From contig JAXGGA010001713.1 of the NCBI GenBank assembly GCA_038373865.1, positions 62,001 to 126,000 of the forward strand: a stretch of DNA of 64,000 bases. The letters run 5' to 3'. Under the pieces are notes generated by a model. The model saw only the letters and a list, made by a program, of their open reading frames with translations, did not search any database and had not been told where the DNA came from. Below, piece after piece: positions 1 through 12,478 of this stretch (its first letter is position 1; every line of letters begins with the position of its first letter). Source of the DNA: Uloborus plumipes (taxonomy: Eukaryota; Arthropoda; Arachnida; Araneae; Uloboridae). The position numbers were made by a program, and so were the translations under genes.

Positions 1-916
1 GACATAACGCAGTTTAAAGTCGAGAAAAATGGACTAAAAACCATACATTGCGGCCGCTTAACTAAAGAAAGCAACAACTCCCAACCCAATAAATGTAAAC
101 TTAACCTTCAAGTGGTGTTTCTGTAAAAAAAAACTCTAGTGCTGTGAAATGCGTCTGCATGTGACCAAAAAAGCGCTTCAAAACATCTAACTAAACTATT
201 TTTTTTGGAGGGGGGGGGGGGCTAAAAACTTTAGAATGCTCACTTCTCATGACCAACTTTCCCATTAAAAAATGAGGAAAATCAAAAAATGTCACTGTCA
301 CACCTTGTCTGAATTTCAAAATATTGGCTTTTAATTTACAAACATTGCATTCTGTACAACGATTATAATATATTGTTGCTGTAGCTAGTGGATTTTGTTA
401 ATATGCTGGTTTAAAAACGCTAACATAAAAAGAAAGAAAGAAAATTAAAACACTATTCGAAAATGGAATATTGTTTTTTAACGCTCAAGCGCTCTATACC
501 ATATGATTCAATATAGCTCAAATTCAACGAATTGAACAACCACATGCAACACATTATTTCCCCTTAATCAGTTTCAAAAAAAAAAAAAAAAAAACTTATC
601 TACGTTTTATTTCCAATAAACAAAGAACGATATTTTTCTAAAAGAAAAAAACTTGAAACCAGCATTGGGCTATACTTCTATTTCCGCACAGAGCATTGAC
701 CTTGCTGCAAGGTAGAACTCATTTGATGGTTAGTCCTGCGAATGACACTATCGATAGACTATTAACAATTTCTGTTTGCTATTTTGAGTCAAAAGCAGTG
801 ACGGGTTGCGCATCATAAAAGTAATAATATTAAGTCATTTAAAGAACGAAAACTGAAAAATAACCTCTTTAATCTTATTGCCTGTGATTTTTAAGTTTTT
901 TTTAACATCTAATAAT
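1..916. other. AT-rich non-coding DNA, no gene seen
   Basis: I see no reading frame or RNA gene here. A 12-base G run lies at 210-221 and an A run at about 577-594. Everything else is unrecognised AT-rich sequence. Confidence 0.6.
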
Positions 917-1176
917 AATTGAAGAGCATGGAGGATGAAGGGGCTATGTTATATCTTGAAAAAGGAACACTCTGGACAATGGTAAGCAATGGCTACAGGT
1001 AAGCAAATGAAACTTGGTACATCAAAAAGTAGATGTCATTAGACCAATTTCATACGCACACTACCGACAAAACCAGAAAACAAAAAGCTGTAACAGCTGC
1101 AACAATAAAACTTCAAACTTTAATTACTCGCAATTTCTGTTTTGTCACTTAACCCCTTTATCTCCCAAGCCCTTCA
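917..1176 (+). mobile_element. Small inverted-repeat element (family J), copy 1
   Basis: The left end reads TTGAAGAGCATGGAGGATGA and the right end, read in reverse complement, TTGAAGGGCTTGGGAGATAA, so the ends are imperfect inverted repeats. The segment around 945-1010 matches the reverse complement of 35282-35345, and the segment around 1110-1176 matches the reverse complement of about 35208-35280, so this is an interspersed family. It has no coding capacity. The terminal phrase resembles that of the element at 4299-4560. I infer a MITE; the superfamily is unknown. Confidence 0.6.
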
Positions 1177-1674
1177 ATTGTTCTTTGTAATGTTATCTTT
1201 CATCTAATAGTTTTTTTAAAATAAAAAACAAATATTTTATGCGACGACTTGATGATACATTTATTATTCCTAAAAGTATTTCATTAATTAGAACTACTGC
1301 ATTACGTGTAATAGTTAATTTGTGTTTCTCCTATTTCGATTATAAAAAAAATGCATGACTATTGCAAAACAAATTTCGCAATTTATTCAAAATCAAAGGC
1401 TCCGTAATAACCAGTTTTATTAATTTTACTTTAAACGTGCTAAGACAAATTTATTTGAAGTACCATTTTCTCTAATGAAGTACTGATCATGCCGTGGTAA
1501 TTCGATGCTAAATGAATAATTTTTAACTAGAGAAGATAAGTGAAGTTTCGCAGTCTCATCCTTCGGGAACGGGGAGGGGGTATGTGTCAGCTAATATTTT
1601 CAGTTAATTACATTTCTTGAAATGTGTGGTAATTAAATTCTTGTTAAGAGCTCTCGGATGCAAATGAGTCATAC

Positions 1675-2632
1675 GGGTGATTCTCCAAAAACCTGGCATT
1701 TTCAACTCACAAACTCTATAAAAATAAAAATGCTTAAAAAAATCTAAAAAAAATCATACTTACTCTTTGTTAGGAGCTTATTAAGATAAAAATAGAGGGA
1801 ACTCACTTTAAGTATGCCAGATTACCAGTGCTTTAAAAGTAATGCTAGAGTGGCATTTTTTTTTGTTTTTGCGCCAGGAGAGGGACATTTTTTTTGCGCC
1901 AGGAGAGGGACATTTTAATCAAAAAAGGCTGATATTTCTACCCGGAATTATATAGAAGGTAAATAATGGTATTTTTCTCTTTTATCCCTCTTAACTCAAT
2001 TGCACACTGCAGGCAGAATTATTATTTTTATTTTATTTAGAGCAGAAATGTTGGCCAGGAGAGGGACATCGAAAATGTGACATACCTCATTTTGAACTAA
2101 AGAATAATAATACGAACAGCAGACACATTCTATAGACAAAATACTCTATGAGTCCAAAGAAGTGATGAGAATAAACAGTGTTATAGTACTGCAGATTCAA
2201 AATTCCTTCTTTTTGCCTTTAATAATTGAACCAATTTTTAGGCCAGGAGAGAGACATGCAATCTGGGGACAAACTTCAAAATGATGTACCTGATTATATA
2301 ATCATTTAAATAAGCTAAAACAACACTATATTACACTCATAACTATACATAATTCAACACTACAAGTGGAATTTGTGCAATGTTCACGTAAAATTTTTAA
2401 ATAATTTATTTACATTTTAGAAACAGGGTGGGACACGCAAAAAAGGTGACTTTTTGGCTATTCAAAAATTTTTGCAGAAAAAAATAAATGAAAAATTGCT
2501 TTAATGTGAATTGAACAACATCAGAATAAGTATTTCTAACAATTAAAAAAAAAAAAAAAACTTTCTAGGTCAAATAATTTTTGTGCTGTCCTACGGGGAC
2601 ATCATATTGTTCGGATTTTGGAGAATCACCCA
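1675..2632. mobile_element. TA-flanked non-autonomous element (family B), copy 1
   Basis: The left end GGGTGATTCTCCAAAA (from 1675) is repeated in reverse complement at 2617-2632, and both ends are bordered by TA within one base. No protein is encoded. Inside, the phrase GCCAGGAGAGGGACAT occurs at about 1873, 1898 and 2055, with a one-base variant at 2243 and degenerate forms near 2425 and 2595. Apart from the close pair at 1873/1898 the spacing is about 170-190 bp. The related copy at 19996-21245 has the same terminal phrase and a similar internal phrase. The TA target suggests the Tc1/mariner group, but this is inference. Confidence 0.72.
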
Positions 2633-2745
2633 TACAGTTACCTTCATATCAAGATTTTTCAATTAATACAGATAGAATTTACGTAAATTTCAATCAAACA
2701 ACTTTCCTCCAATTTGCTCAGTTTCAATTTTCAAGTCTAACAGAC

Positions 2746-2800
2746 AATAATAATACTATATTATTATTATTATTATTATTATTAAAATAATAATAATAGA
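2746..2800. repeat. (ATT)n microsatellite
   Basis: An impure AAT/ATT trinucleotide tract with an uninterrupted core at about 2759-2785. Confidence 0.85.
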
Positions 2801-2971
2801 CTACAGACCAAAGAATTTGATATGTTTATATGTAACTCAAGTTTATTAACTAATGTTCAGTATAAAGCAGAAAATTTCAGTTTGCTGTTAACGACTCGAA
2901 AAGTTGAGACTCGAAACAGAATTGATCTGGTGCATTGAGAATTGGTCAGTTAAAAGTATAGATTAAATACC

Positions 2972-3390
2972 TTTGTGTCGAGTGCTACAGACACTTGTTT
3001 CGGGGTTAAAAATAAGACCTTTTTCAATGCAAAGAAGTGTGAGCGTTAAGATGAAAAATCATCCGAGAAAAGCAGCCCGGTGGACAGAAGACATTTTAAA
3101 ACGTGAAAACTAGAGATTAAAAAAAAAGACAAAACTACACCTAGAGCTGAAATTTATTACATTACTCCACCAGGAACTTCACGGTTTTTTTCTGATGGAA
3201 ATGTAATAAATTTTGGTTCTAGGTGACATTTTGTTTTGTTTGTTTTTACTAACTAAAATGCCTTCAGTTCCACCGTGTTGCTTTTCTCGGATGAATTTCA
3301 TCTTTGAGCTCACACTTTTTTGGCTTGAAAAAGGGGTTCTTTGTAGCCCCGAAACAGGTTTTTACAGCACACTTTGTGCAAAAAACATTG
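2972..3390. repeat. Foldback repeat with ~195-bp arms
   Basis: The segment 2972-3166 is matched in reverse complement by 3199-3390. The two arms share blocks such as TTCGGGG, CTTTTCTCGGATGA and AATGTAATAAATTT. The spacer is about 30 bp. Identity looks like roughly 75-80 percent by eye, so it is an old palindrome. It could be a foldback element or two head-to-head copies of one repeat. Confidence 0.7.
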
Positions 3391-4298
3391 AAAAAAATAG
3401 TGCAGCATAAAACCTTGATTTTCTTCATTACTTATTATAAGATAAATCACCATTTTCACCCGTGAGAAATGTGTCTCAAGACTGAGAAGTTTTTTTTAAA
3501 TAAAATTCGCTCCTTAAACTACGCAATAGTTCTAAAACTGGGATTTCACGTAAACATCCAAATCCAAGTTTCACCAAGTACGACTGAGGTTCAATATTTT
3601 CTGGGGAAAAAAAATAAAGAAAAATCTTTATATCCAAAAGGCTCTTATGAAATATGACAAAAGTTTTGAAATGTGTACTTATTGAACTTTCCACGTAGCA
3701 GGAACTTTACGTGATATTTACTTTATTGCTGTGCACAAACTTGTAGTACTTTTCAGTGCCCAAAGATTTCGACTCCATTTTCCTATTTGGATTTCAAACA
3801 GGAGGAAGAATTTGTCACTTTCCTTTAAGGAATATTTTTGTCAATATCCACGAATTGTTTATCTTTTGAAGAGTTCGAAGAAATATTAAAAACCAACTTT
3901 TGAGTGGTTAGTAAAAGTAAACCCCATTCTGTAAGTCAATTAAGACTTGTAAATTAGTGGATACAGCAAACCTTAAAATATAAAAAGAAAGAGATAAATA
4001 AAAAAGCGTTAAAAACCTGATGGAAGAGATTTTGCCACAAAATTAAACTTCATAGCCAGACAAAATTTTTCAAACAGTTTAAATGTTAAAGTTTATAAAC
4101 TAAAAACAATATACTATGGATCTGGTAACTTGATGCTTGACCATGCATGATCTCATTTATATTTGGGTTAAAGGGGAGAAATTTTCAGATAGGTTCGTCG
4201 TCAATAATCGTTATCGCAATTCAAATCTAGTTTCCTCATCCCTAATTTAGCAAAATGAATTGTTTAAACCGCTGCGGATAGGAAGTCAACTAACCAGA
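3391..4298. other. No gene seen
   Basis: AT-rich sequence. Only short frames of fewer than 75 codons occur, without recognisable similarity. Confidence 0.5.
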
Positions 4299-4560
4299 AC
4301 TGAAGGGGCAATGGATAAAGGTGATATGTGACATTTAAATTTCGCCGATTTATATAAATTCAAATTAGTGTGTGTTCAAATGTGTTAACTCACATACACC
4401 GTTGAAGGGGCAAGTGAATAAAGGTGTCATGTGACATTTTTTTTAATTTCCAGAAAAGTTTTCAAAAAAAAAAAAAAACCTTTTCACCTTCATCTGTGGT
4501 ATAAAGTAAGTTTTTCCAAAATTGTCACATGTCACCTTTATCCACTTGCCCCTTCAACTA
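4299..4560. mobile_element. Inverted-repeat MITE with internal motif duplication
   Basis: The phrase GAAGGGGCAAGTGAATAAAG lies at about 4404, a direct diverged copy at about 4301, and a reverse-complement copy ends at 4558. The arms 4401-4435 and 4524-4558 match at 33 of 35 positions, while the outer copy at 4299-4334 also pairs with the right arm. The phrase is close to the ends of the family J elements at 917 and 35208. It has no coding capacity. Confidence 0.65.
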
Positions 4561-4883
4561 AACTCTATACAAGCTTCTTTTGACATTTTTTTTTTTTTTT
4601 TTTGAAAACACCGTGGGTCTTTTTTTCGTCGTTAGCCTGCACAAATAGCTTTAAAACGAAGGATAGATTATTGAATTTGATAAAAAGCATAAGAGAGATA
4701 TCCCGTAGTAACAGAAAATCAGGCTACGGAAATAATATATTTGGTATTGTAATGTATAATAAAAGAAAAAGAATTTAAAACGTTTTCAGTACTTAATAAA
4801 TCAAATCAGTATCCCACATTTTTTGAAGTAAAAAAACGTTACTTTAAATCCTAATGAAAGTTCAAATCCAACTATAAAAGTGT

Positions 4884-4902
4884 TGTGTGTGTGTGTGTGT
4901 GT
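4884..4902. repeat. (GT)n microsatellite
   Basis: About nine GT units within AT-rich DNA. Confidence 0.9.
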
Positions 4903-7900
4903 TCTTTACTTGAATACATATAAAATGCTTTAAGTGTATTTTTCTTATTTCAAGGATAAATAAAGGAAAGTAAAGGAATAAATATTCTGAAACGAATGTT
5001 GAGTCTTAGTGAACAGTTTGAGTGTTGTTTAACTGTTTGTATTATGAAAGCAACATGTTTTGTCAATGCTGATTTAATTTACTGACTACCAATTAGTTTT
5101 TTTCAATCCCGAAATGTCGAGCTCGAATCTCGCAGGATCACTCGCAATTTTTAGCGGAATTGGAAGCATAATCCAGCATTTTCTTACTCTTTTTAGCTCA
5201 TTTCCTGCCATTAATATTTACAATTATTTTCAAATATCATACGAAATCTACCTAATCTCCTTTCCCTTGAATACCTAAGAGAGCAGGTGTGTTTTACATC
5301 ATAAACATCAAAAAGATGATGAAGTCAACGACTTATTATTCGAGAACTAGATAATGACAGAGTAGAGGGTATTCTGAATAAATTGGAATTTTCATTAGGA
5401 GTGTCAGTTTTTGATGGAAAAAATGCGAAGGTACTGTGTTATGATGTTTCGAAATACGCAGGAGTATTTGGAGGAAATGACATAATTTCAACCTCTAACT
5501 TGTTGAAATTATCATTTGAAGCCACTGTTGAAGTAAATCCATTCTTATTAATGCAAATATAGTTGAGATTAGTACCGGGTCCCAAACATTTCAGAAAGCT
5601 GTGGGAATATATTTCAAGACTTAAGAACAAATATTTTCATACGTAGATAGACTGAATCTCGTCTAGTTTATAGACAGACATTCACATACAATTGACAAGA
5701 AGTACTGTAACTACACTCCCATGTAGACTAAATCCTATTTTCGAGCATGGAAAAACTTAATTTTTACACAGAAATATAGGACGGGGTGGAGGGGGGTGTT
5801 GAAAATTAGTCATGCCGCCGAAGTTTACCAAAATGTCGGAAGATTATCACCTGACTCTATAAAGATCACCACGAGACGGGTTTTCTGTCGTTAGCAACTT
5901 GATTGCTTTCAACGCCAATCTTAAGCACATATTGATGTCAAAACCAAAAATCAATATGGTCAATGGCTCGTACTGCTAAATTTGAAAATCCATTTCAATG
6001 ACACGCAGTGGTTGATATTCGATAAAATCGCACAATCAATAGCTCCACCTCCAAGCTCTCAAACAGTTAATGCGAATAGCATTCTGCCCCCAGCAACCAC
6101 AACTGATTTTTAAATGTTAATCAAGCATGGAATTCCAATTAAAGTATAAATTATAGATTGAAGTGCTCTTGGAGAGCAATAAATTGCAGTTTCTGAAATT
6201 TAAATCAAGTGAGAATGGGGAATAGTTTATGAATTTCTAACCGATTGTTACGAAATGGTAATTGAAGTTCTACGGACGTTAACTGCTGTATGATGATTCA
6301 TCGAGTTAGCTTCAATGAACCACGATAAATTTTATTTTTAGAAGCATTTCAGTAAAAAGTTTTCGTTAATCGAACATGGAAAAACAACGTTGCCAAGCTG
6401 AATAGTGTTTAGCATAAAATGCATATACCCATCACTTTTCGGAGTTCAGAATTATCTTTATTCATTTATTTTGTGAATGGCTCTTAAATTGGATGAAAAG
6501 TTCAATTCGATTTGATTGTATTCAAAGCACAATCAAACCCAATAGATTTTATTGTACTTTGAATACAGTAATACATTTTCTTACTAGCCTCTAACTCGTG
6601 AGGTGATAAGCAGTCCAAGTCAGGATTGAATTTCTGTATTTAAACGATTTGTATCTTTCTATGAGTATACCTGTCATGTTATGTTACTGTTTTAGCTGCA
6701 TTTATATGAGCTAGTAATAAAAAATTCACTGGAATTTTTCTTATATTATTTTCTTAAATTTTATGGAACACGCAAGAAAAGCAATTTTAGGATTACATTC
6801 ACCCCACCTCACCTTTTACGCTACAACAAAATCCATTCACCCAATTAAATCTTAACGCTATTATGCATCAAACACGTTTTTGTCAGGTTAATGGCTCTTA
6901 TTTTTGCATAAGTCTTCATTTCCGTCGTAAATTGAAATAACATTGAAAATCTGCAACTTACTAAAACTTTATTCTTTCAGTAGTTAAAATAAATACACTA
7001 ATTCCTGTTCATAAAAAACAAATTGTGTATTGCTTTTGTTTTGGTAATTGCTTTTAAATAGGATGAAAATTTCTATTGGCATGTAATTAAAGTTGTACAT
7101 TTTCTGGCTGGTGCGGCGTTTCAGTTACTTTTAAGAATACGTTATGGAAATGTGTAATATATTTCTGTGGCAATTTAAATTGTCTTGAAATTCAAATAGA
7201 CAAACTCCGACTTTGTTACAAATATAATCGAGCTCCGAATTTTACCAATAAAATCAATAGAAGAAATAAATTCACCAAAATTCCGTTAAAATAAATTTCA
7301 TTTTTGGTCCAATAAAATTGATTGCAACAAGAACAAACTCTTTATGCACAGAGGGGAGGAAAAAAAGTTCATCACCAGGAGACGGTTGACACCAATAAAA
7401 ATGACGGAATTCTAAAAACTATATGACAAATGAAGGTTTGGGAAATAGAGCGCTTTTAGTCCCAAAAAATAAAATTAATCTTTGAGCTATTTCATGTAAC
7501 TCAACACGGTCTCTTTCAATTCTATGAAATACCAGTAGAGAAATTGCTTTTTCGCCTACTTCCTCTTGAAACTAAAAAAAAGGATGAAAAAAAGCTTAAT
7601 GTATTTCTGAAATACTGCTAAAAGTGAAAAAAAGAAGGGAACGAAAAATAAGTACAGAAACAAATAACATTATTCGATATTGAAAAACAAAAACAAAAAA
7701 AAAAAAAAAATAAATGAATGAATAATTAAATAGACGGAGAAATGTGTGTTTGATCTCCCCTCCCCCCCCTCCCACCCTCATTCAAATGACTCTTGAAAAA
7801 AAGGTTGGCTCAGATAGAAAATTTTCATCAACTTCATTTATATATTTCTTGTTTTGAATTGAATAATTTTTGGTCTAATGTTGAATGGTTCAAAAATTTA

Positions 7901-9184
7901 TATTGTACTCTAGGAGGAGGTATGAATCCTACATAAATCCTTATCTAACGGGCTGATTTTTTAGTTTTTGCCGGAAACAGCTTTTGATTTATCATGTCCT
8001 CTTCAGTGGGGTAGGCCCTAGCCTTCTAAAGAATTTGGACGTATCATATAGAGAAGAAAATATTTCCAGTCCTCAGTTTTGATTTTTTTAAATTGAAACT
8101 TTTTGATGTTTACTGCCGATGAGATTTATTTAAACCTTTCTATGTAAATATCCACGATTTCTAAATATTATTTTTCGCCACATTCATCTCTCCCTAAAAA
8201 ATAAATAAATAATGAAAACTATGTTGTAATTTTTTCTATAATTTATCCTTCCTATGTTTGTAGTACTTAAATATTGGCAAAATGTGCGAGGATTCAAAAT
8301 TTGCAGTTGTGTGTTTAAGTAGCAGCTGGTTTTAAGGGTAATTTTCCAAAAAACACAAAACTGTGAATTGTTTATTTTTCACCGATGGAAGAAGAAAACT
8401 TTAAAATGATGCCATACTTTTATAGTTATATGAAGTACTCAAAAAAAAAAAAGCATTTGGAGACATTTTTATGACACTACGATTTACTATTTAAAAAGAG
8501 CGTTTTCTTTTCTGATTTTAATCGAGCATTTTTACCGTTAAGTTCGTTTCATATTAAAAAATCAAATAGTGCCATACCCGTGATATATATGGTAAAATTT
8601 GACCTTGGAAAGATGTGGTGAGGGTTTGAAGTGGAAGCGGGCCGCTTCATTTTATAACAGTTGGGATCAGACCGATAACGCAGGGAGTAAAAACTTTGAT
8701 GCACAAAGTAAGTAAAAAATTTTCCCGCTTATCCTGTTTTAAAATGAGACCATCAGTTTCCGCCCTCAAGGTCATGTGAAATATCTTCATGGTCAAGCGT
8801 TAGAAATATTTCGAGCAAAAATAAGAAAACATTTCAACATTGTGAGGGGCATTTTTTGCAAATTAGCAGCAAATGACTGGTCGAACTAAATTTCACGAAA
8901 CATGTTATGAAAGGTTAACTTTTACTGCTGATTACATTTGTGATACAAAAGGATGAAGTTTGAAATTTTAACGTTGACGTTAATTTTATTTGGAAAAGTT
9001 CTGACTTTAACTTACAGAGTTGGAGCTGCTTTGGTGAAGAATTTTTTGATTGCACAAGTGCTTCGTTCTAGCAAAAAATCGCAACAAATTTTTTCTTTTG
9101 CGACGAACTGCCCCTATTTTACCTTAACTACGAACGCATTCCATTTAAGGTAAAATTAAAAGCTTACGACCTTGCTTGAAAATA
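4903..9184. other. Long AT-rich stretch, no gene seen
   Basis: No reading frame above about 70 codons and no recognisable motif. There is a small imperfect hairpin near 6515-6567, where a TATTCAAAG segment and its complement flank a short loop, an A run at 7691-7709 and a C-rich tract near 7757-7775. Confidence 0.5.
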
Positions 9185-9718
9185 CAGTAGCCCCTCGTTA
9201 TATCGCGCCTCGTTATATCGCTCATTCGGATATATCGCTCTTTTCTTTTGTCTTCCAAAAAAAAAAAAAAAAACCTTAGTTTGAAGTCATTTTTAAGGAA
9301 ATATGTAAGGTGCTCAGAAAAGGTCTCTTTCTCATTTATTTTGTCATCAATGAACAAAACGAAGGTTCTTCTATTCTTCTGAATTCGCTGAAAAGAAGCA
9401 GCAAATTCATGTCACCCAAACTTGCATACTGCAGAGACAGTTTGGAAACTACTGAACACTTTCTTTTGTATTGATACAATGAGTGAAAAGCATCTGTTAG
9501 TAATGTGTAGTAGTAATCTGTAAAAGTTATATTTTTTGTTACTTTTGACTGAAAAAAAACTAATGTTTGAATAAATGAATTTTTATGTATGTGCACGTAT
9601 AATTTACTTGTATGCTGTATAGAAAATTATTTTTAATGACCTCGGTTATATCGCGCTTTCGGATATATCGCGCTTTTTTCTTGTCCCCCGAAAAGCACGA
9701 TATAACGAGGGGTTACTG
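9185..9718. mobile_element. Tigger/pogo-type MITE
   Basis: The left end CAGTAGCCCCTCGTTATATC (9185) and the right end, read inward, CAGTAACCCCTCGTTATATC form inverted terminal repeats. Both are bordered by the dinucleotide TA (9183-9184 and 9719-9720). The CAGT start, the CCTCGTTATATCG content and the TA duplication are typical of Tigger/pogo-type elements. The sub-terminal phrase GGATATATCGCGC is repeated near both ends. No transposase is encoded in its 534 bp, so mobilisation would need a source in trans. Confidence 0.82.
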
Positions 9719-10959
9719 TAGTTACAAAAATGATTTCTATTTATTTATAAAGTGAGGAAAGGACCGATCGTATAATTCGATGTATTTTTTTTTCGATGTA
9801 TTTGTTCTGGGAATTTAATTTGTACTACGCTGTGATTGGTTCGGCATAAAAATGCATTAAGTAGTTTAATGAAGTCCCGAAGTAAGACGATACGGAAAAG
9901 ATGTTAGTTTAAAATTAAGTAAACAAGAAACTTCAATCTAATGTTGTCTAATGTTGCCCACGTATTGCCAAAGAATCCAAACAAAGATATATACGATTTT
10001 GTTAAAATGTCAAAAATGATTAACGAGAACTAAATTCTTACCAAATAGCAAATTGGTAAATAATTCAAACATTAATTTCATCTCAAACATTGTTTATAAA
10101 TTGTATCGAATCCGCAAAACTTTCCGCTGAATACAGACGCAAATATTCATGATATTCCCGACGCCAAGTCGCCAAACTCTTTACCGATTCAACCCAATCG
10201 AGATCGATAATACCTTGAAATTCTGTACTTCATCGAAGCATATGATCGAAGTAAATATTTAACGAAATGCGGAGCCTCTCCCAAACAAGAAAAATTGCGT
10301 CTAATCAAACAAAAGTATTTCATGAGCTCATATTAATAGTATTGATTATGGAGGGGGCGGGGTATGATTTTGCAAATATTAGTTACTTTTAAAAGGGAAA
10401 ATTAGTTTAAGAAATGTTAGTGGGTTTGGGAAAAGGAACCATGAAAATATTTTAATTTGATAGCCTAGAAATGTTTGGATTTGAATGAGTAATTAATACT
10501 TGGTTGACAGTGCAAGTATTTGACATCGTACACAAAAATTTGTAATGCATACAATCGTACCCTTTCTGCACAATGCATATTAACTTATGCAACTCGACTT
10601 AAAAATATGCAAAAATATTTTGTACATAATTGAAAAATAAATAAAAAATACATAAGGTGCATTTTAAGTTGTTGTTGTTTGTTTCTTTTTATTATTTTCA
10701 GTTTTTGCCGAAGCTCTCGAATAAAAAGGTCATTGACCCGAGTGTACATACATAGCACATTCAACACAGACTCGTGAATAGAGGTAAATCAAAGAGTGAA
10801 AAGTAAAAATCTAAAACGATAAACTGTAACAAGATAAAATGTAAAAATATAAAAAGCAAAAAGCAAAATGTAATAATATAAAACGTAAAATGGTAAAATC
10901 TAAACATGTAAAAATAATTTAAATGTTAATAAAGTCAATCAAACAGTAGTTCTAAAGGT
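9719..10959. other. No gene; low-complexity stretch at 10795-10925
   Basis: AT-rich sequence without recognisable genes. From 10795 to 10925 the sequence is an irregular array of TAAAATGTAAAA-like units of about 7-12 bp, a diverged minisatellite. Confidence 0.5.
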
Positions 10960-11864
10960 TCGTCTCGGGTATTCCAGTATCTGGTGCATAAATTCCGAGA
11001 GACTGTAGGACATTATCTAAGATGCAAAGTATCCAGTGTCTCTCTCGTTCAACAAACAATTTGGTGAAGAAAAGATGTTAATCTTGAATAAGTGTGCAGC
11101 TAAGCAATCATGCCCTGTCTCAAGGCGAAAAGCAGCCACAACATCATATCTTCTCGGAGCAGCTGGTATTGCTAAAAGTGATTCTTTTTAACTCATGTGT
11201 TTAATTTTACCTGCCTGCCTGTTCCGAAAGCCATCATTCATTCTTTCCTTTGCTACGCGCACGACACTGTTGAAACTACAGGGTGCAGATATCACCTTTA
11301 AGGGTGAAACTTTGTAACACCAGCGGCACACCCTGAAGGTTGCGATTTGACTCCCCATGTCACCCTTAAGGATGGCATTTGGCTCCTTATAACACTTTTA
11401 GGGTGCCATGCGGAAATAATTGGGTGCCAAAGGGCATCCATAGATGCCACAAGGAGCCAAATGGCATCTTCAAGGGTGAGATGGGGAATCAAATGGCAAC
11501 CTTCAGGTGGTGCCGCTGGTGCTACAATGCTTCACCCTTAAAGGTGCCGTATGAAATCTGTAGTTTTAAGAGCGTATTAGAATTAGGTGCACGATCCCAT
11601 GGAATTCTTAAACATTCTGGTGCCCTTTTCTGCAAGAAAATCAGCTATTTCATTGTCATCTATTCCATAATGAGCAGGTACCTATAGCAGAATAACTATT
11701 TTACTTAGGGTTTGCAACATACCCAAATTAGTAATGGAGTCTTTGTAAATCAGTAGGTGTCGGAGAGATGCGAGCTTGAATTGCAGACTTGTTGTTTGAG
11801 TTAAGTTTTGATAAAATGAGCTCACCCAGAGTAATAGTACAGTTCTAATGGATAATGTCGTCAC
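10960..11864 (-). pseudogene. Non-LTR retrotransposon (LINE) relic, RNase H and C-terminal part
   Basis: Translating the minus strand below 11682 gives VPAHYGIDDNEIADFLAEKG, which matches the conserved end of the RNase H domain of Jockey/I-type LINEs (pattern W-x-P-x-H-x-G-x-x-x-N-E-x-A-D-x-L-A). The tryptophan expected just before VPAH is a TAG stop at 11682-11684. Upstream on the same strand, 11685-11864 could be the preceding RNase H region. After an interrupting foldback element, the minus strand at about 11260-11010 reads RQAGK, then AAFRLETGHDCLAAHL, the typical segment that follows RNase H in arthropod LINE proteins. An in-frame stop (before KESLLAIP) and a further stop near 11030 show decay. 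The rest of the element was not found. It is a dead fragment. Confidence 0.8.
11274..11565. mobile_element. Foldback element inserted in the LINE relic
   Basis: The arms at about 11274-11415 and 11425-11565 are reverse complements along most of their length, starting with AACTACAG at each outer end and sharing blocks such as CACCAGCGGCAC and CATTTGGCTCCTT. The unit is rich in AGGGTG/CACCCT words. Because it is a palindrome, both strands show similar short open frames; these are not genes. Its position between the RNase H part and the C-terminal part of one LINE shows that it inserted after the LINE. Confidence 0.78.
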
Positions 11865-12478
11865 AGTATGGCGTACTGGAATGCTTTACACACACATTCA
11901 TAATTTGATATTTTAAAACTATACTTTACCAGGACAATGACCAATCTTTTAAACGTACAGTCATAAACAGAGGCTAAACGCATAATAGTTTTTGGACAAG
12001 GCTGGGGATTAACTTGTGGCGATTTTTTTAGTAATACCTTCTTTTTAACTCCTTCCGCAACAAGAACGGAGGTTATGAGTTTCACGTGTCTGTGTGTCTG
12101 CCTGTGACACTCTTGTGTCTAAACGAATGAACCGATTTTGAAAAAAAAATGTCCATGTGTATAGCTAGCGGAAAATAATTTTACTGTGGGCATATTTTAA
12201 CGCGTTGAAATGAAGCAGATTAGCTCTTGTATTGGGAATTCTGTTAGCAGAGTCAAACCTTGCTTGCAGCATTTTTTCAGCTAGTTCAATATACTGAGTA
12301 CCCGCGTGGAAAATTTGATGTCTGTAATAGTAGAACTGAAACGTAATACATTTGGGATAACAATACAATAACACTATGGGAGTTAAAATTTAGTTTGCAT
12401 TGGCTCTTTGCAAGCAGGACTTTGTAATAGTTATTTTTACGGTTCCTACTATTCCGTCACGTAATCCTTGTGATGTTG

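Noticed and set aside
8596..8775. Possible element with GACCTTG ends.
   Set aside because: The inverted similarity is only 7 bases and the interior does not support it.
11298..11687. Overlapping frames on both strands in the foldback at 11274-11565, similar to each other.
   Set aside because: Their similarity comes from the palindrome, not from a gene pair.
12056..12150. GTGTCTGTGTGTCTGCC followed by GAACCGATTTTG as a known retroelement tail.
   Set aside because: The words look familiar from arthropod repeats, but I could not assign a family or borders from the sequence alone.
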